64,000 nucleotides of DNA. Source: Antennarius striatus. Lineage: Eukaryota; Chordata; Actinopteri; Lophiiformes; Antennariidae. The stretch covers positions 1,492,501-1,556,500 of the forward strand of contig NC_090798.1 of the NCBI RefSeq assembly GCF_040054535.1, in the 5' to 3' direction. This document shows positions 11,400-23,700 of the stretch, in pieces; position 1 is the stretch's first letter; the number at the start of each line of letters is the position of its first letter. The notes below the pieces were generated by a model, which was given only the letters and a program-made list of their open reading frames with translations, did not search any database and was not told the DNA's origin. The translations under genes were made by a program, and so were the position numbers.

Positions 11400-14300
11400 A
11401 TAGAAACTCACCACTGCTGTGGTGGAAAATCAGTTCATTATAATATAATTTGATGGAAAAATGTCTTTATTTTGCATTTGCATAACCAAAGAAATCATTT
11501 AATGAAAGCTATTAATCCCAATTTATTAATCCCCCATCAAACTCACGACACAAACCAAGCGTTTCATATTACTCTGAATACAACTCAGGGCCGCAGACAC
11601 ACATGAAACCCACTACCGTTCATTAGCCTCACGTTGCATCACAGCCCGTCTCAAACGGGGGTCGCTGGCCTCGCCGGCTCAGATCTGTTTCAAGTGCGGT
11701 TTTTCTTTCTGGGGGCAATTTGAACAGTGGCAGGGGGAAAACTCTAACCGGTTCCATGTGTGCGTCTGTGCATCTGTGAGTGTGTGACTGGGTGTGCCTG
11801 ACGGGGGGAAACAGTAGGGCCTCTGTTTCTCCTGGGTTCGGCCCAATAACAGTTAAGTTCTTAACGTCACACTCCCTTCGGTGCCTTCCAGGACACACTG
11901 GAACTATTCTTGGGGCACCGGTGACATAATGGAGCATCTCAGGGAGGCGCCCCGCCCTCCCTACGTATCTCAGAACGGGCAGCAAAAACAAAGTTAGCAT
12001 CCAAAGTGTCGCGTAAGCAGGAGGGCAGCTGCAGGTTTTGTTGAGGCCAGTGAGAACTCACAGACGAGCATAGCATGAGGTCCTGACTACCATCTCCATC
12101 AGCCGTTGTTGAAATAAAAGAAGTGAGAAGTTCTTGAAATGTCTAATTCACATGCATCTCTACAAGGGATCTAAACTCTGAAGGGAATTCATCTGCATGC
12201 ACACATTTTAGTATCGTCGACAAAGAAAATCATTTCACGTTTATAATTCACGACATTTTTGCAGAAATGTCAGTCATTTTCCTCGAACTTCGCATGTGCA
12301 AAAATCCACACGGATTCTGATTCAACTGATTTCATTTATTTTTTTCATGTTTGAATTCATTCATGCGTCCAATGACGGAGTTTGTGGCTCGATCTGATTT
12401 GATGCAGGAACAGGATTTTTCTGTTGGTACAGTGAAAATAAATCTGATTTGCGTCACGTTCAGGCATAAAACCTGATAACGTGAACACAGCCTTACAGTT
12501 GTACCTTGTATTTCCAGCCCGACACGCCCCAACAGTCTGGTACGGAACACTGGTCAGTACTGATTGCATGCGTAGTTCTTCTTCTTCTTCTTCTGATTGC
12601 GTGCTTAGTTAGCATGCTAATACACAATGAACCAGGTTCCTGCATGCGTGCTAAATGTGCACCGTAGAACTGTCATTTCGAACTGTTCTGCTGCTGCTGG
12701 TGAAGCCTTTGGATCACAATTCTAATGGGTTCCAGCTGCTAGGATGTTTATAGACTCTTGGTGTCGTTAATGAAGCGAAACAAACATATTTAAACTCCTC
12801 TCACAGAGACTAAAGTCTTTTTTTAGACTTAACAGCATGAGGAGCATTATTATCAGTGGGTGCGACGCCATTAGAGGCACGCCCGATTGTTTAGAAGCTA
12901 ATTGGTAGGCCTTATTTCCATTGCACTGATTGTTATTTACTACTGAATCCAATGGTTTAACAAGAGGCAGGTTGGTTTGAGATATCGTGGAGGAACTGTT
13001 GAGAAATGCCCATCTGGAGATGAAGAGTTGTTCGAGAAAGACCATACCGGAATGGAATGGAATGGAATTAAGAGTGTTTTTTAAACGAGAAAGTCATTTA
13101 GAAATGCCGTTAGAAATGAATCTGGGATGCTTTCTTTGGAAGCGGGACTGAAACAGAAAACACAGGAAGTGGAGCGACGCGATACGACCTGGCCGTTCGG
13201 GTTCACTGTATGCTCTGTTCCTCTTTCTGCCACGTAAATCACCGTTAAATGACGTTTATTGATGATAAACCTATCAGATACCGTCGGAGTTTTATTGAAA
13301 CGTAAAGAACTTTTAGAAACTGTCCCTGAACACCGTTACAACCGGTGCTGTAAAAGGAATGTCATGAACTTTCATCCACCAGGATTTCATCACAGAGTTC
13401 ATCAGAAACTGAGAAGGACTCAGACCTTAAGCAGGTTAGCATGGTAGAATTAGCATTTAGCTGGCCTCAGAGATGGGGAAATCTGATGCATCATCACATC
13501 TTTTCATATCTAATTATATTTTTGCATTATATTTATTTAGCATCCTTGTCATATCTGGTAACTCCCATTTTTTAAACATTTTTTTAAAAAAATCATTATT
13601 AATTTAAACGCCAAACTTACCAGAACCTCCCTGCAGAGCGCCAACCTGGACCAGGAAGTCGGACGAGGCGTGGAGATGCGAGAACAGGAAAAGATTCACG
13701 AGTTGATCAACAGAAGGATGATGAAAGGATGGGTTGTGTCTTATTTTAACTTTTTTTTTTGGCAATCTCTTTGGCTCATTTTACATTTACAGCAACGAAA
13801 GAGTTCTCTGCAGTTTTTAAAATTAAAATGCGGTGAGTTGATGGTCACGACGTTCACACCTGCACAAAACGGTTCGCGCGGAGTTCACGAAAGATGTCGT
13901 AAATAAAAAAAAGTTGTTGGTGTTGTTGAGAAATGTTAAATGAAGGAAATGTCGAACAATCAATCCTTGAGTCTATTGGTGCGTTTTCCTCTTTGACCAT
14001 TCAAAAGGGACAAAAGCTGAGTTTCCTGTCGACAGATGATTCACACTCACGCTTTTCCCATTATTACACCGGATTCAAACAAATTAAATCATCTGAGAAA
14101 AGAAGAACTGGATAAAAAATGTATTTTGATTGAGAACTTTTACTCAGCTGTGAATTTATTTTCACTTCTCACAGATTTTTTTGAGCTGATGCCACCAGAT
14201 TTTTTCTGGTCCGGCCCAAACTTTGATGCCTCCTCTGAGTAAAGCTTAAAGGGAGAGGCGATTTCCTCAGGATGTTGCTACAATTGCTCGTGTGCTTCTG

Positions 14301-17280
14301 TGTTTTCTGGAGTTCTGACGGCTGTGTTTCATAATCTACCATGTGGTGTGGAAATACAGGAATGTGCGGCGCTGATGCACAACCCTTTTTGTTGTTCTTT
14401 GGTTGTTTACTGGCTGTAAACGTGAGGTGGCGTTGGCGAAGCCGGTCACAAATGGAGCTGATTAAACGTGTTTGGGTGCTGAACAAACAGACAATCGTCA
14501 CACAGCTTTCCCCGCTTTTCATTTTCATTTAGATTTCGTGAATCTGCAGATGTGCACGTACTGCACAGTAACCCCCCCGGGGCTCGTGGGAGGATTATTA
14601 CACTTTAAAATATTTCAAATGTTTGCAGTGACAACAGTTTCATGCATATATTGGTGTTGTCTGTAAACAGCTTTTACCCCTTAGGACAGTGATGTTTCGG
14701 GAAAATGCTTTTTACCTTTAACCTGGAGGGGGGAGAAAAGGGAAGCTGAGGGTCAGTAAAGGTGTCATCAGCAAAAGAGAAATATGAGGTCTGTAAATAA
14801 CTCGAGTCCGGCTCAGATAAATCACACAGACGGGACGTTTGCCAGAATCTGTCTTTTTCGGGAACGTTTGGATGTTCCCGAAAAAGAAACGTTTGTGTTT
14901 TTATTCCCTGAAAACTGGTCAGTTATTGATTTTTTTTATTTTTTTTCCCGAAAGCGTTTTGTTTGACTTGCTATCATGTGTCCCACGGCAGGATCACATG
15001 ACTCAGACTCAGGCTGAACAGCAGAAAAACAGACGTGAAGCAACTCAGCAGATGTCCAAATAAGGCCTGTTGGTTTGCCCGTGTGAAGCAGACGGGTGAC
15101 ACCACGTCTGTTTTCTCCTCTCTGGTTATCTGTACATGAGGGTCGCGTCAGTCTGCCGATGAGATAATTTCCTCTTTTTTTTTGTTGGTCAGATTGAGGT
15201 GGCTGGACAGGAATTAGGATTCGTCTGGGGGAATTCCTCAACTCGTGAGGCCTCAATGTTGACTTTTATTATCTTAAAATGGGTCATTATTACTATTTGA
15301 ATACTTACTGCTAATCCAAAACCAACCAATTATGAAACAGCCATAAAAGAAATCAAGAATTAAACCAAAGTTTTCGTTTGCACATCTTAGCACAATGTTT
15401 TGTTGTACTGCAAATTATGACTTTTACTTTGAAATTGATATAATATTTATTATAATATTTAAGTCGTTTTAAGCGTATTCCAGTCCCACCCCCACAATAT
15501 CCCCCAAAGCCATATTTAGCTTTTCAAAGAAACTGATTAATGTGGTGTTGATGTGTTTGTTGTGGAAATACTATAGAGCCCAGGGGCCAATCAGAGTCTA
15601 GACTAAACAGGAAGCGGAGGTGACTTCCTATCCAGGCCTGACAGAACTGATCTTACCCAGCATGCAACAGCATTGATTACTAACAACAATGTACAGAAAT
15701 TGTTTTCTGAAGAAGCATCCAGAAAAAACTTTCTATTTAAATTCTAACGTTAGAATCTAAAAACTGTTAGATAAATTTGGATATAGAAATTTACACAAGA
15801 AGTTATGTTCTTATGTTTCAGATGATCAGACATTAACAGCAGAACAAAATTAAATGATCTGTAGAAGCTCAGGTGTGAATGTTGGCATCTGTGTTATAAT
15901 GCAAAAGCAAAAGATGGATGTTTTTTCTTTATTTGTGAATTTTATGCTCAAATTTGTCTTGAAAGGAAGTTCCAAATTCCTCATTCTGGCAGCTTTCCTC
16001 CCTGTTTCATTATAATCATGTCTCTGTTCTCCTTTTTATGCAACTTTTTTCTCCTAAATATTATTCTCATAATACCATGAATTTTTTTATTCTCGTAAAA
16101 TTACATCTTTATTCTTTATATTATGTGACTTTGATTTTTAATTTTTTTAAATTTCAAAATTGTGCTTGAAATGGCTCTAAAATTCCATCATGTTGGAGTT
16201 TAAACTCTGTTCTAAAAAAAAAAAAGATGAAAAAAAACCCAGATTTATTTGAAATATTTATTACTCATTCACTCTCACGTCATCAGTGATACATCATGAT
16301 GTCACTTCCCGTCTTTTATCAGTAAAACTCTCTTTGGAGCATCAGTACTGTGTATCCTAGCAACAGGTCTATAGGTACAATCATTTTCCGTTGAGCCTCT
16401 CTATACCCAGTGAGAGGCACAGTTTCCTCCACACAGTCCAGTGACTAATTCTTTGTGTTTCTGCTCATGCAGGTTCTCGAGTGCGTCTGTGAAACCTGCC
16501 AGGGTCGGCTTGCTCGCGTCATCGGCCACGCTACAGAGGCTGATGAAAACAGAGGCAACGCTCTGCTTTCTCTGCCCTGCGTCTGAAAGGTGGCATTAGT
16601 CAGCCTGAAAGAGCCACGCCGTCTTCCTGGGGCTATTAATGGCTGCACAGGCAGCGTTATGTTTTGGGGGTTTTTTCAGGAGAAAGCTGGCTAAAATCCC
16701 CCTTTCCCTGATCATTTCCTCCCCACCCTCCAGTCTGAAGAATGCTATGCACTGTGGCAAAACTCTCATAAAAGTATTTTTAGCCCAGAGCAACTGCAGA
16801 GTCTCATTATCCTGTGACTTGTCTGAAGAATCAGCACATAAATAAGAAACGCAGTGACGCACACACACACCTGATTACACCAGATTTATTAGATGAATTA
16901 AACGCTAGAAAACTTTGACCCGTACGGAGGTGGAACACCTCTGAAATATTTAGCTGCTGAATCTTTCATCAATTATTATTTAAAGCCAGACTCCACACAA
17001 ACCAGTGGTTTTCTGCGTTCACTGGGAATTATTATACTTTAACCAAAGGTACACACAAACATTAACTCAGGCTGAAGCCCCTCAGCTGCTTTAAGACTTT
17101 GTTTTCTATTCTAAGACAACGGTTGTCAATGGAAAAACGCAAATCCTGAAGGTGTGTGTTTTGTGTAAGTACAAGTGTTTGGTTTGAGCACAGATGTGTT
17201 TGATACAATCACAACATCTGTCCGAGGCTCCTTTATTACCTCTGGGGTATTTGATGGACTCACTGGATTATGTTCCTACA
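11400..17280. other. Gene-poor interval
   Basis: No coding gene could be supported over nearly 6 kb. Balanced-composition blocks at about 11620-12060, 14520-14690 and 16440-16850 stand out from AT-rich filler and may be conserved non-coding elements. A short (CTT)n run lies at about 12578-12593, a GGAAT-type run at 13050-13075 and a short (AC)n at 16859-16871. Two isolated exon-like frames (13638-13730 and 16461-16579, both +) are preceded by plausible acceptors but have no partners. Confidence 0.5.
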
Positions 17281-17284
17281 AAGT

Positions 17285-17735
17285 TTGATGAAATGAGATA
17301 AAATTGAAAAGATGACATGTGATGAGACAATGAGTTGAGGTGGGATGAGATGAGACGGGATGAGATGACGCGACATGGCAAGAGATGACATGAGACAACA
17401 TTAAATGAAATGGGATGATAGAATGAGATGGATGACATTAGATTAAATGAGACGGCATGAGATAAGGCAACATGAGATGAGAAGAGATGGGATGAGACGA
17501 TATGGTATGAGGAGAAGATATGACATGATGTGAGATGAGAAACACGAGATAGGACTAGATGACATGACATGAGATGGCATGATAAAATATGAGGTCAGAT
17601 GACATGAGATGAGAAGGCATGAGACGAGATGGTATGAGATATTAGATGAGGTGACATTAGATAACGAGATGACATGAGACAACATGAGATGAAAAGGGAT
17701 GAGATTGCATGAGATGAGAAGACATGAGACGATGA
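17285..17735. repeat. Degenerate GAGAT/GACAT minisatellite, array 1
   Basis: About 450 bp made almost entirely of 5-bp words GAGAT, GACAT and variants, with a loose higher-order unit like GATGACATGA. The right edge continues into ATGAATCTAGTGTC, a flank that recurs beside the other arrays, so array and flank were copied together. Confidence 0.85.
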
Positions 17736-18039
17736 ATCTAGTGTCAAGTTGGTGGGTAAAATAAACTCAGCATGAACCATCAACTGAAGTATTGTCTTTT
17801 TTCATACTGGAGTCCACCACCTTGAGACTGATATCATGTGAATATTATTTTATCATAATGTCACATGATGATTATAGATTATCATACGTACAACTTCTCC
17901 ATTGGTGTCAGAGTGAAACAAACGGAGTAATAGTGATTTAATGCGCTGACATTCCCGGTAAAGCTCATCATTTAGGAGCTACAATTGGAGAGTAGAGTTT
18001 TTATGGCATTGTCATTATTATAAGAAAAAAAAATTCAAG

Positions 18040-18350
18040 CTGGAGTTATGAATTTGGGGAATTTCTATGACAGCCTTTTACGTAGAACGATGTGTCATTC
18101 CAAAGTCCAAAGAGTTCATGGAGCTCAAGATATTTTCACTTCCTCAGATTTAGCACTCAGTTGTTTGTGGATTTTTTTACCTTGCCTGTATGAAACATGA
18201 ATAAAAGGATCTTCTAATGAAGTCAGTTTTATTTCTGGTGCTGAACTCAGTTTGATGACATATCCACAACGTGCGTCACGAAGGGAAGTTTTTACTAAAC
18301 ATAACCTTCTTACTACCGACATCAGCTCTGCAGAGCCTCGCAGTGGAATG
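18040..18350. repeat. Relic of acetyltransferase-unit 3' flank without a gene
   Basis: This segment matches the downstream flank of copy A (24670-24960) and of copy B (28500-28760): shared phrases include GTAGAACGATGTGTCATTCC, CACTTCCTCAGATTTAGCAC and TTTGATGACATATCCACAACG. No acetyltransferase exons lie beside it, so a former unit has lost its gene body or only the flank was duplicated. Confidence 0.7.
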
Positions 18351-18639
18351 AAGCAGCCCTCCACCCACACACACATCAACCCACATGAAGACGCAGGAGC
18401 TTACAGTGTGCATCAGCTTGGATAACAACAATCTTCATGTTGGCTTTAACTCAAACTGAGTCACAACAGTTAGAGGTTCTGACTAAACTTCTAACTTGTT
18501 TTATATCTCCATGCATTCTTTCCCTCTGGGCGTTCTGCTCTTATACCAGTCTAGAACCTGACAACACAATGAACCTCGGCGTGTCGGCCGTGTGATGACC
18601 TGGTGACCTGTCCAGCGTGTGAGTGACGGCTTTACTCCG

Positions 18640-18905
18640 TTATATTTCAGATTCATCAGAGTTCATACAGGCTGTAATTCCACTTGTTGTCAAGCCTCAT
18701 ATCTGTGAAGACTGTTGACTCCATGGCGCCCTCTGTTGGAGGCAAGTCACCAGACACCACTGGCTGCTCTCAGTTTGATGTCACGGAAAATTGAATCCTA
18801 CTATGGTGAAGGAAGAACCCGCTCTACTCTGCCTCTGATTGGGTAGTATATGATTCCTGCAAGCTGGGGACGTCATCTCGGTTTAAGCGAATCAAATAAA
18901 AAGGG
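18640..18905. repeat. Relic of the acetyltransferase-unit promoter module
   Basis: Matches 25795-25990 and 31840-32090: GGCGCCCTCTGTTGGAGG (CTCF-like), TTTGATGTCACGGAAA, ATCCTACTATGGTGAAGGAAG, CTCTGCCTCTGATTGGGTAG and GGGGACGTCAT. It is interrupted at its right end by the minisatellite family, so it probably no longer drives a gene. Confidence 0.7.
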
Positions 18906-19124
18906 CAGGACATGAGATGACGTGAGATGATGAATCTAGTGCCTAGTACTAGGTATGACGTTAAACTGCATCCAACCTGGAGAGGGATGGGGTTAATTGC
19001 CCAAGACACGCCACATCATTCTAAGATGATGGGATGGTAAAAGAGGCATTCTTTGAAGCAGCTGACTCGATTAATTTAGAAATAGTTCATGCTGTCAAGC
19101 GATAGATGCAACATTTCTCCTGAT

Positions 19125-19505
19125 GATATGAGATTCAATGACATGAGAAAACATGAGATGACATGACATGAGATGCGATGAGACGGATATGAGATGAGAT
19201 GACGTGAGATGACACAAGATGTTATGAGATGAGATGACGTGAGATGGGGTGTTATGAGATGTCATGAGATAAGACAAGATGACATGAGAGATGATGAGAC
19301 ATTAGATAAGCTGACATGAGATGACGGGAGATGACATGACACGGTACGAGATGAGATAATGTGAGATGAGGTGGCATGAGATGACATGATACGTCATGTG
19401 ATGAGACCAGATGACATGAGATCACATGCGATCACAAGACATTAGATAAACTGACATGAGATGACATGAGATGACGTGAGATGACATGACATGACATGAG
19501 ATAAT
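19125..19505. repeat. Degenerate GAGAT/GACAT minisatellite, array 2
   Basis: The same pentamer-based satellite as at 17285-17735, followed by the same flank type (ATAATGAATCTACCGTC, TAAAATAAATTCAGCGTGAA). A very short third piece with this flank lies at about 18908-18945. Confidence 0.85.
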
Positions 19506-20786
19506 GAATCTACCGTCTAGAGAGCAGTTAAAATAAATTCAGCGTGAAACATAAAATGAATTATTGTCTAGTATCCAAGGTAGGAAGCCTGATGCTCTGA
19601 GATGCTCAGAGACAACGACACACAAGTGGAGGAATGACAGGTGAGAAATAGGGAAGATGATGCAGATACACTTCTGGTGTTCATCAGCTGCCTGCCCGAA
19701 ATGCATCTCCTTGCCACCAGAACAGCGAAACAAAACAGAAAACACAACTGAACAGAACACAAACACAAAACACAGGATCATTAACACTATTAATTCTGTT
19801 GGTTTTTGTTTTGTGTGTTTTGGGGACGTGGTATCACACTTCAAAATTGTTGATTCCAACTTTTGCTCCAGCTGCTCTTTTCAATAAAAAAATTAATTTC
19901 TCACCAAAGAACAAAACCTTTTTATCTCATTATATAACATCCCTGTATGAAGGTGATGATGGTGTGCAGGGGTTCTTCATCTCTTCATGTTCTGTCCTGC
20001 ATTTGGCAAAGTTTACATAAGTTGTCAGTTAAATCATGAAGGGTTCTTCACAGTCTACCCAAACACTTTCTGTGGGCCCTTTCTGTGTTTTGTGTACTTA
20101 CTATGCTGTGTGCGACGGAGAAATTAATTTCCCTGACGGGACCTTCTTATGGGGTAAATAAAGTTATACTCTCCTCTACTCTAAAGAACCGAAAAGGGTT
20201 TTTTTTTCAGAGAAAAACCCTAAAATGTTGGAAAAAAAAGAAGTTTGAAGGAACAACAATTGTTATTTACTCAGTAATTATGAAAAATGTCTCATGAACA
20301 ACACCTGCCTGGGTTTGGAATACAAGTAAATATACACCAAATTATTAAAGTTGAAGCCGGGAGGGGAATGACTTGGTAAAAGTTTGCCCAAAAACTGTTC
20401 TGCATACAATTCTTTGCAGGCAAACAGAATCAGTAAACTTTGATATTGTCCTCCCTACAGATTAAATCATCCCCTCCTTTTCTGTCCTGCATTTGGCAAA
20501 GTTCACAGAAGCTGTCAATTTATTGGTTGAAATGTAAGCAAATATACAAACACATTAAAGTTGGAGCAGGCAGTGGAGGGACTCAGTAAAAGTTTGCAGT
20601 GAAAACTGTTGTGCGTGTAATTATTGGTAAACAGAAGTCAGTCAACTTCATAGAGATCCTCAGGTCATCCCAGACTCAGATGTCACTCAGCCCGTTTCTC
20701 TCTGCTGTCCTTTCAGTCGTCTTTCATTCCACATCCATCAGGACTCGACCGGACAATCTCCACAGCGACGTCTTCCAGGTTTAACA

Positions 20787-23700
20787 ATGGAGTTCTCTAT
20801 CCGTCCAGCCACCCGGGACGACTGCAAGGACCTGGCCCGGATGCTCAGGGTGTGTGAACCCAGCATCCTTACAGGCTGTCCATACATCATCATCAGATAT
20901 TGATGAAACATTTTGATAGGTCGATCAATTGAGTGTGTGTTTTTATGTTTAACAGGAACTGGCAGACTATCATGAGATCACAGAATGTGTGACACAGACA
21001 GGTGGAGTTACACTGGACTTTTAACTATCTTTTTTAGATTTGATTTACCTGTACATGCAGGTACATGACAATCTGACACAGGCTGTTAAATAGAGCTTAT
21101 AAATAACAAATGGAGCTCTTATCAGTGTTTTCTTTTATTCTACATCCAGACTTGGAGCAGGACGGCTTCAGGGAGAACCCTTGTTTCCATTTTTTCATTG
21201 CTGAGGTGCCAGAACAACATAAAAGCAAAGACGGTGAGCGTTTTGCCTTAGCGAGTAGTCATGTAATCTATTACTGTGATGAAGGCGCTAAGAAGATAGG
21301 CTAAATAGGTTACTAATTCTAACACCTAACTCTAACAATAAAGACATTGACTGGCCTATCTGCCATTCGGTCTCTGTCTTTCTTTCTCTTGCCCTGTCAG
21401 TACCCAGAGTCTGGGTCCTGCCCCGATTTTCTTCCTCAATGAGGGAGTTTTTCCCCATCGCTGTCTCTTATGCTTGCTCTGAAGGGTCCTGTTGGGTTTC
21501 TCTGTCTTTAAAGCGCTTTGAAATGTCTGCTGACCACATACCCCCTTTCAGGATACACAAAGATCGGTATGGCATTTTACTACTTCTCCTACTCCATGAT
21601 CTACAGCAGAAGCATCTCTTTGGAGAACTTGTACGTGATGGATGAGTTCAGAGGTACAGCACAAAGTTGACTTCCCATGTCTACATCATTATTTCAATGT
21701 GGAGACTTTAGTCAACATTAGAAAGGTTGTATATCTTATTTAATATATGGTGTCTGTCTCTCAGGGAAGGGTGTTGGTAAAGCACTTTTCAAGAAGGTCG
21801 CACAGGTGAGTAGAACACCTGTAGATGTCCTGTAGATGTTGTTCCATCCATCCATTCATCATCAACCGCTTATCCAGGACCAGGTCGCGGGGCAACAGTC
21901 TCAGCAGGGATGCCCATACTTCCCTCTCCCCAGACACCTCCTCCAGCTCCTCCAGGGGGAGCCCGAGGCGTTCCCAGGCAAGCTGAGAGACATAGTCCCT
22001 CCAGCGTGTCCTAGGTCTTCCTCGTGGTCTCCTCCCGGTAGGACATGCCCGGAACATCTCCCCAGGGAGGCGTCCAGGAGACATCCTGAACACAGAGGAT
22101 TCTCCACCGACCTGGAGAGGGCACACCACCCTTTTCCAGTCGAGAACCATGGTCTCAGATTTTGAGATGCTGATCCTCATCCCATTCGCGTCACACTCAG
22201 CTGCAAACCATCCCAGTACACGCTGAAGGTCCAGGTTTGATGAGGCCAACAGGACAACATCCTCTAAGCAGAGATGAAATCCTTTGGTCCCCAAACCGGA
22301 CTCCCTCTGGACCATGGCTGCAACTAGAAATTCTGTCCATAAAGATCATGAACATAACCAGTGATAGAGGGCAGCCCTGCCGGAGTCAGACATGCACCTG
22401 GAACAGGTCTGACTTACTGTCGGCAATGCGAACCAAGCTCTGTCTTCGGTCATACAGGGACCGGACAGCCCTCAGCAAAGGGCCCCGGACCCCATACTCC
22501 CAAAGCACTCCCCACAAGATACCACGAGGGACAGGTGGTGATCGGTTGACAGCTCTGCCCCTCTCTTCACCCGAGTGTCCAACACACGCAGTTCGAGGTC
22601 TGATGATGCGACAACAGAGTCGATCATCGACCTCCGGTCTAGGGTGTTCTGGTGCCATGTGCACTTATGGACATCCCTGTGGTTGAATAAGGTGTTCGTT
22701 ATGGACAAACTGTGACTAGCACAGAAGTCCAATAACAGAACACCACTCGTGTTCAGATCAGGGAGGCCGTTCATCCCAATCACCCCATTCCAGGTCTCAC
22801 TGTCATTGCCCATGTGAGTGTTGAAGTCCCCAAGGAGAACAATGGAGTCCCCAGTCGGACCACTATTCAGTATCCCTCCCAGGGACTCCAAGAAGGCAGG
22901 GTATTCTGCGCTACCATTTGGCCTCTAGGCTGAAACGACAGTGAGACACCTGTCCCCAAACCCGAAGGCGCAGGGACGCGACCCTCTCATTCACTGGGGT
23001 GAACTCCAACATATGACAGCTGAGCTGTGGGGCCACAAGCAAGCCCACACCAGCCTGCCGCCTCTCACCTTGGACAACACCAGAAAGGTGGAGAGTCCAG
23101 CCCCTCTCAAGTGTTTGGGTTCCAGAACCCAAGCTATGGGTGGAGGTGAGCCCGACTATATCTATTCGGTACCTCTCAACCTCCCTCACAAGCACTGGCT
23201 CCTTTCCCCCCAGCGAGGTGACATTCCATGTCCCTAGAGCTAGACTCTTTGACTGGGGATTGGGTCGTCGAGCCCCATGCTGACGACTGCCACCCAATCC
23301 ACACGGCACCCATCCCGTATGGTGGGTGGTGAGTCCACCGGAGGTTGGGCCCACGTCGTCCCTGTGGACAGAGGCCCGGCCACCAGGCGCTAGCATGCGA
23401 GCCCCAACCCCGGGCCTGGCTCCAGTGTGGGGCCCCGGTTGTGCCACACCGGGCGACATCACGGTCCTTGATTTTTTACTCATCATAGGGGTTTTTGTGC
23501 TGCTCTTCGTCTGGCCCGTCAACCAGGACTTGTTTGCCAAGGGAGACCCTAGCAGGAGCATAAAGCCCCTCACAACATAGCTCCTGGGATCATTCGGGTA
23601 CTCAAACTCCCCCACCACGATAAGGTGGCAGGTCTCGGAGGAGTAGATGTTGTTCCTGATGTTTCTATTTAACACCTACTAAAAGTCTGTTGTGTGTCTA

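Noticed and set aside
16461-16579. Frame VLECVCETCQGRLARVIGHA... after a good acceptor-like site
   Set aside because: Ends in a stop with no upstream partner and no family resemblance; kept only as part of a possible conserved non-coding block.
21846-23642. Idea that the two gaps in the Rex3-like element are spliced-out introns of a retrotransposed spliced RNA
   Set aside because: The inferred junctions lack AG at the right borders and look like short-homology deletions instead.
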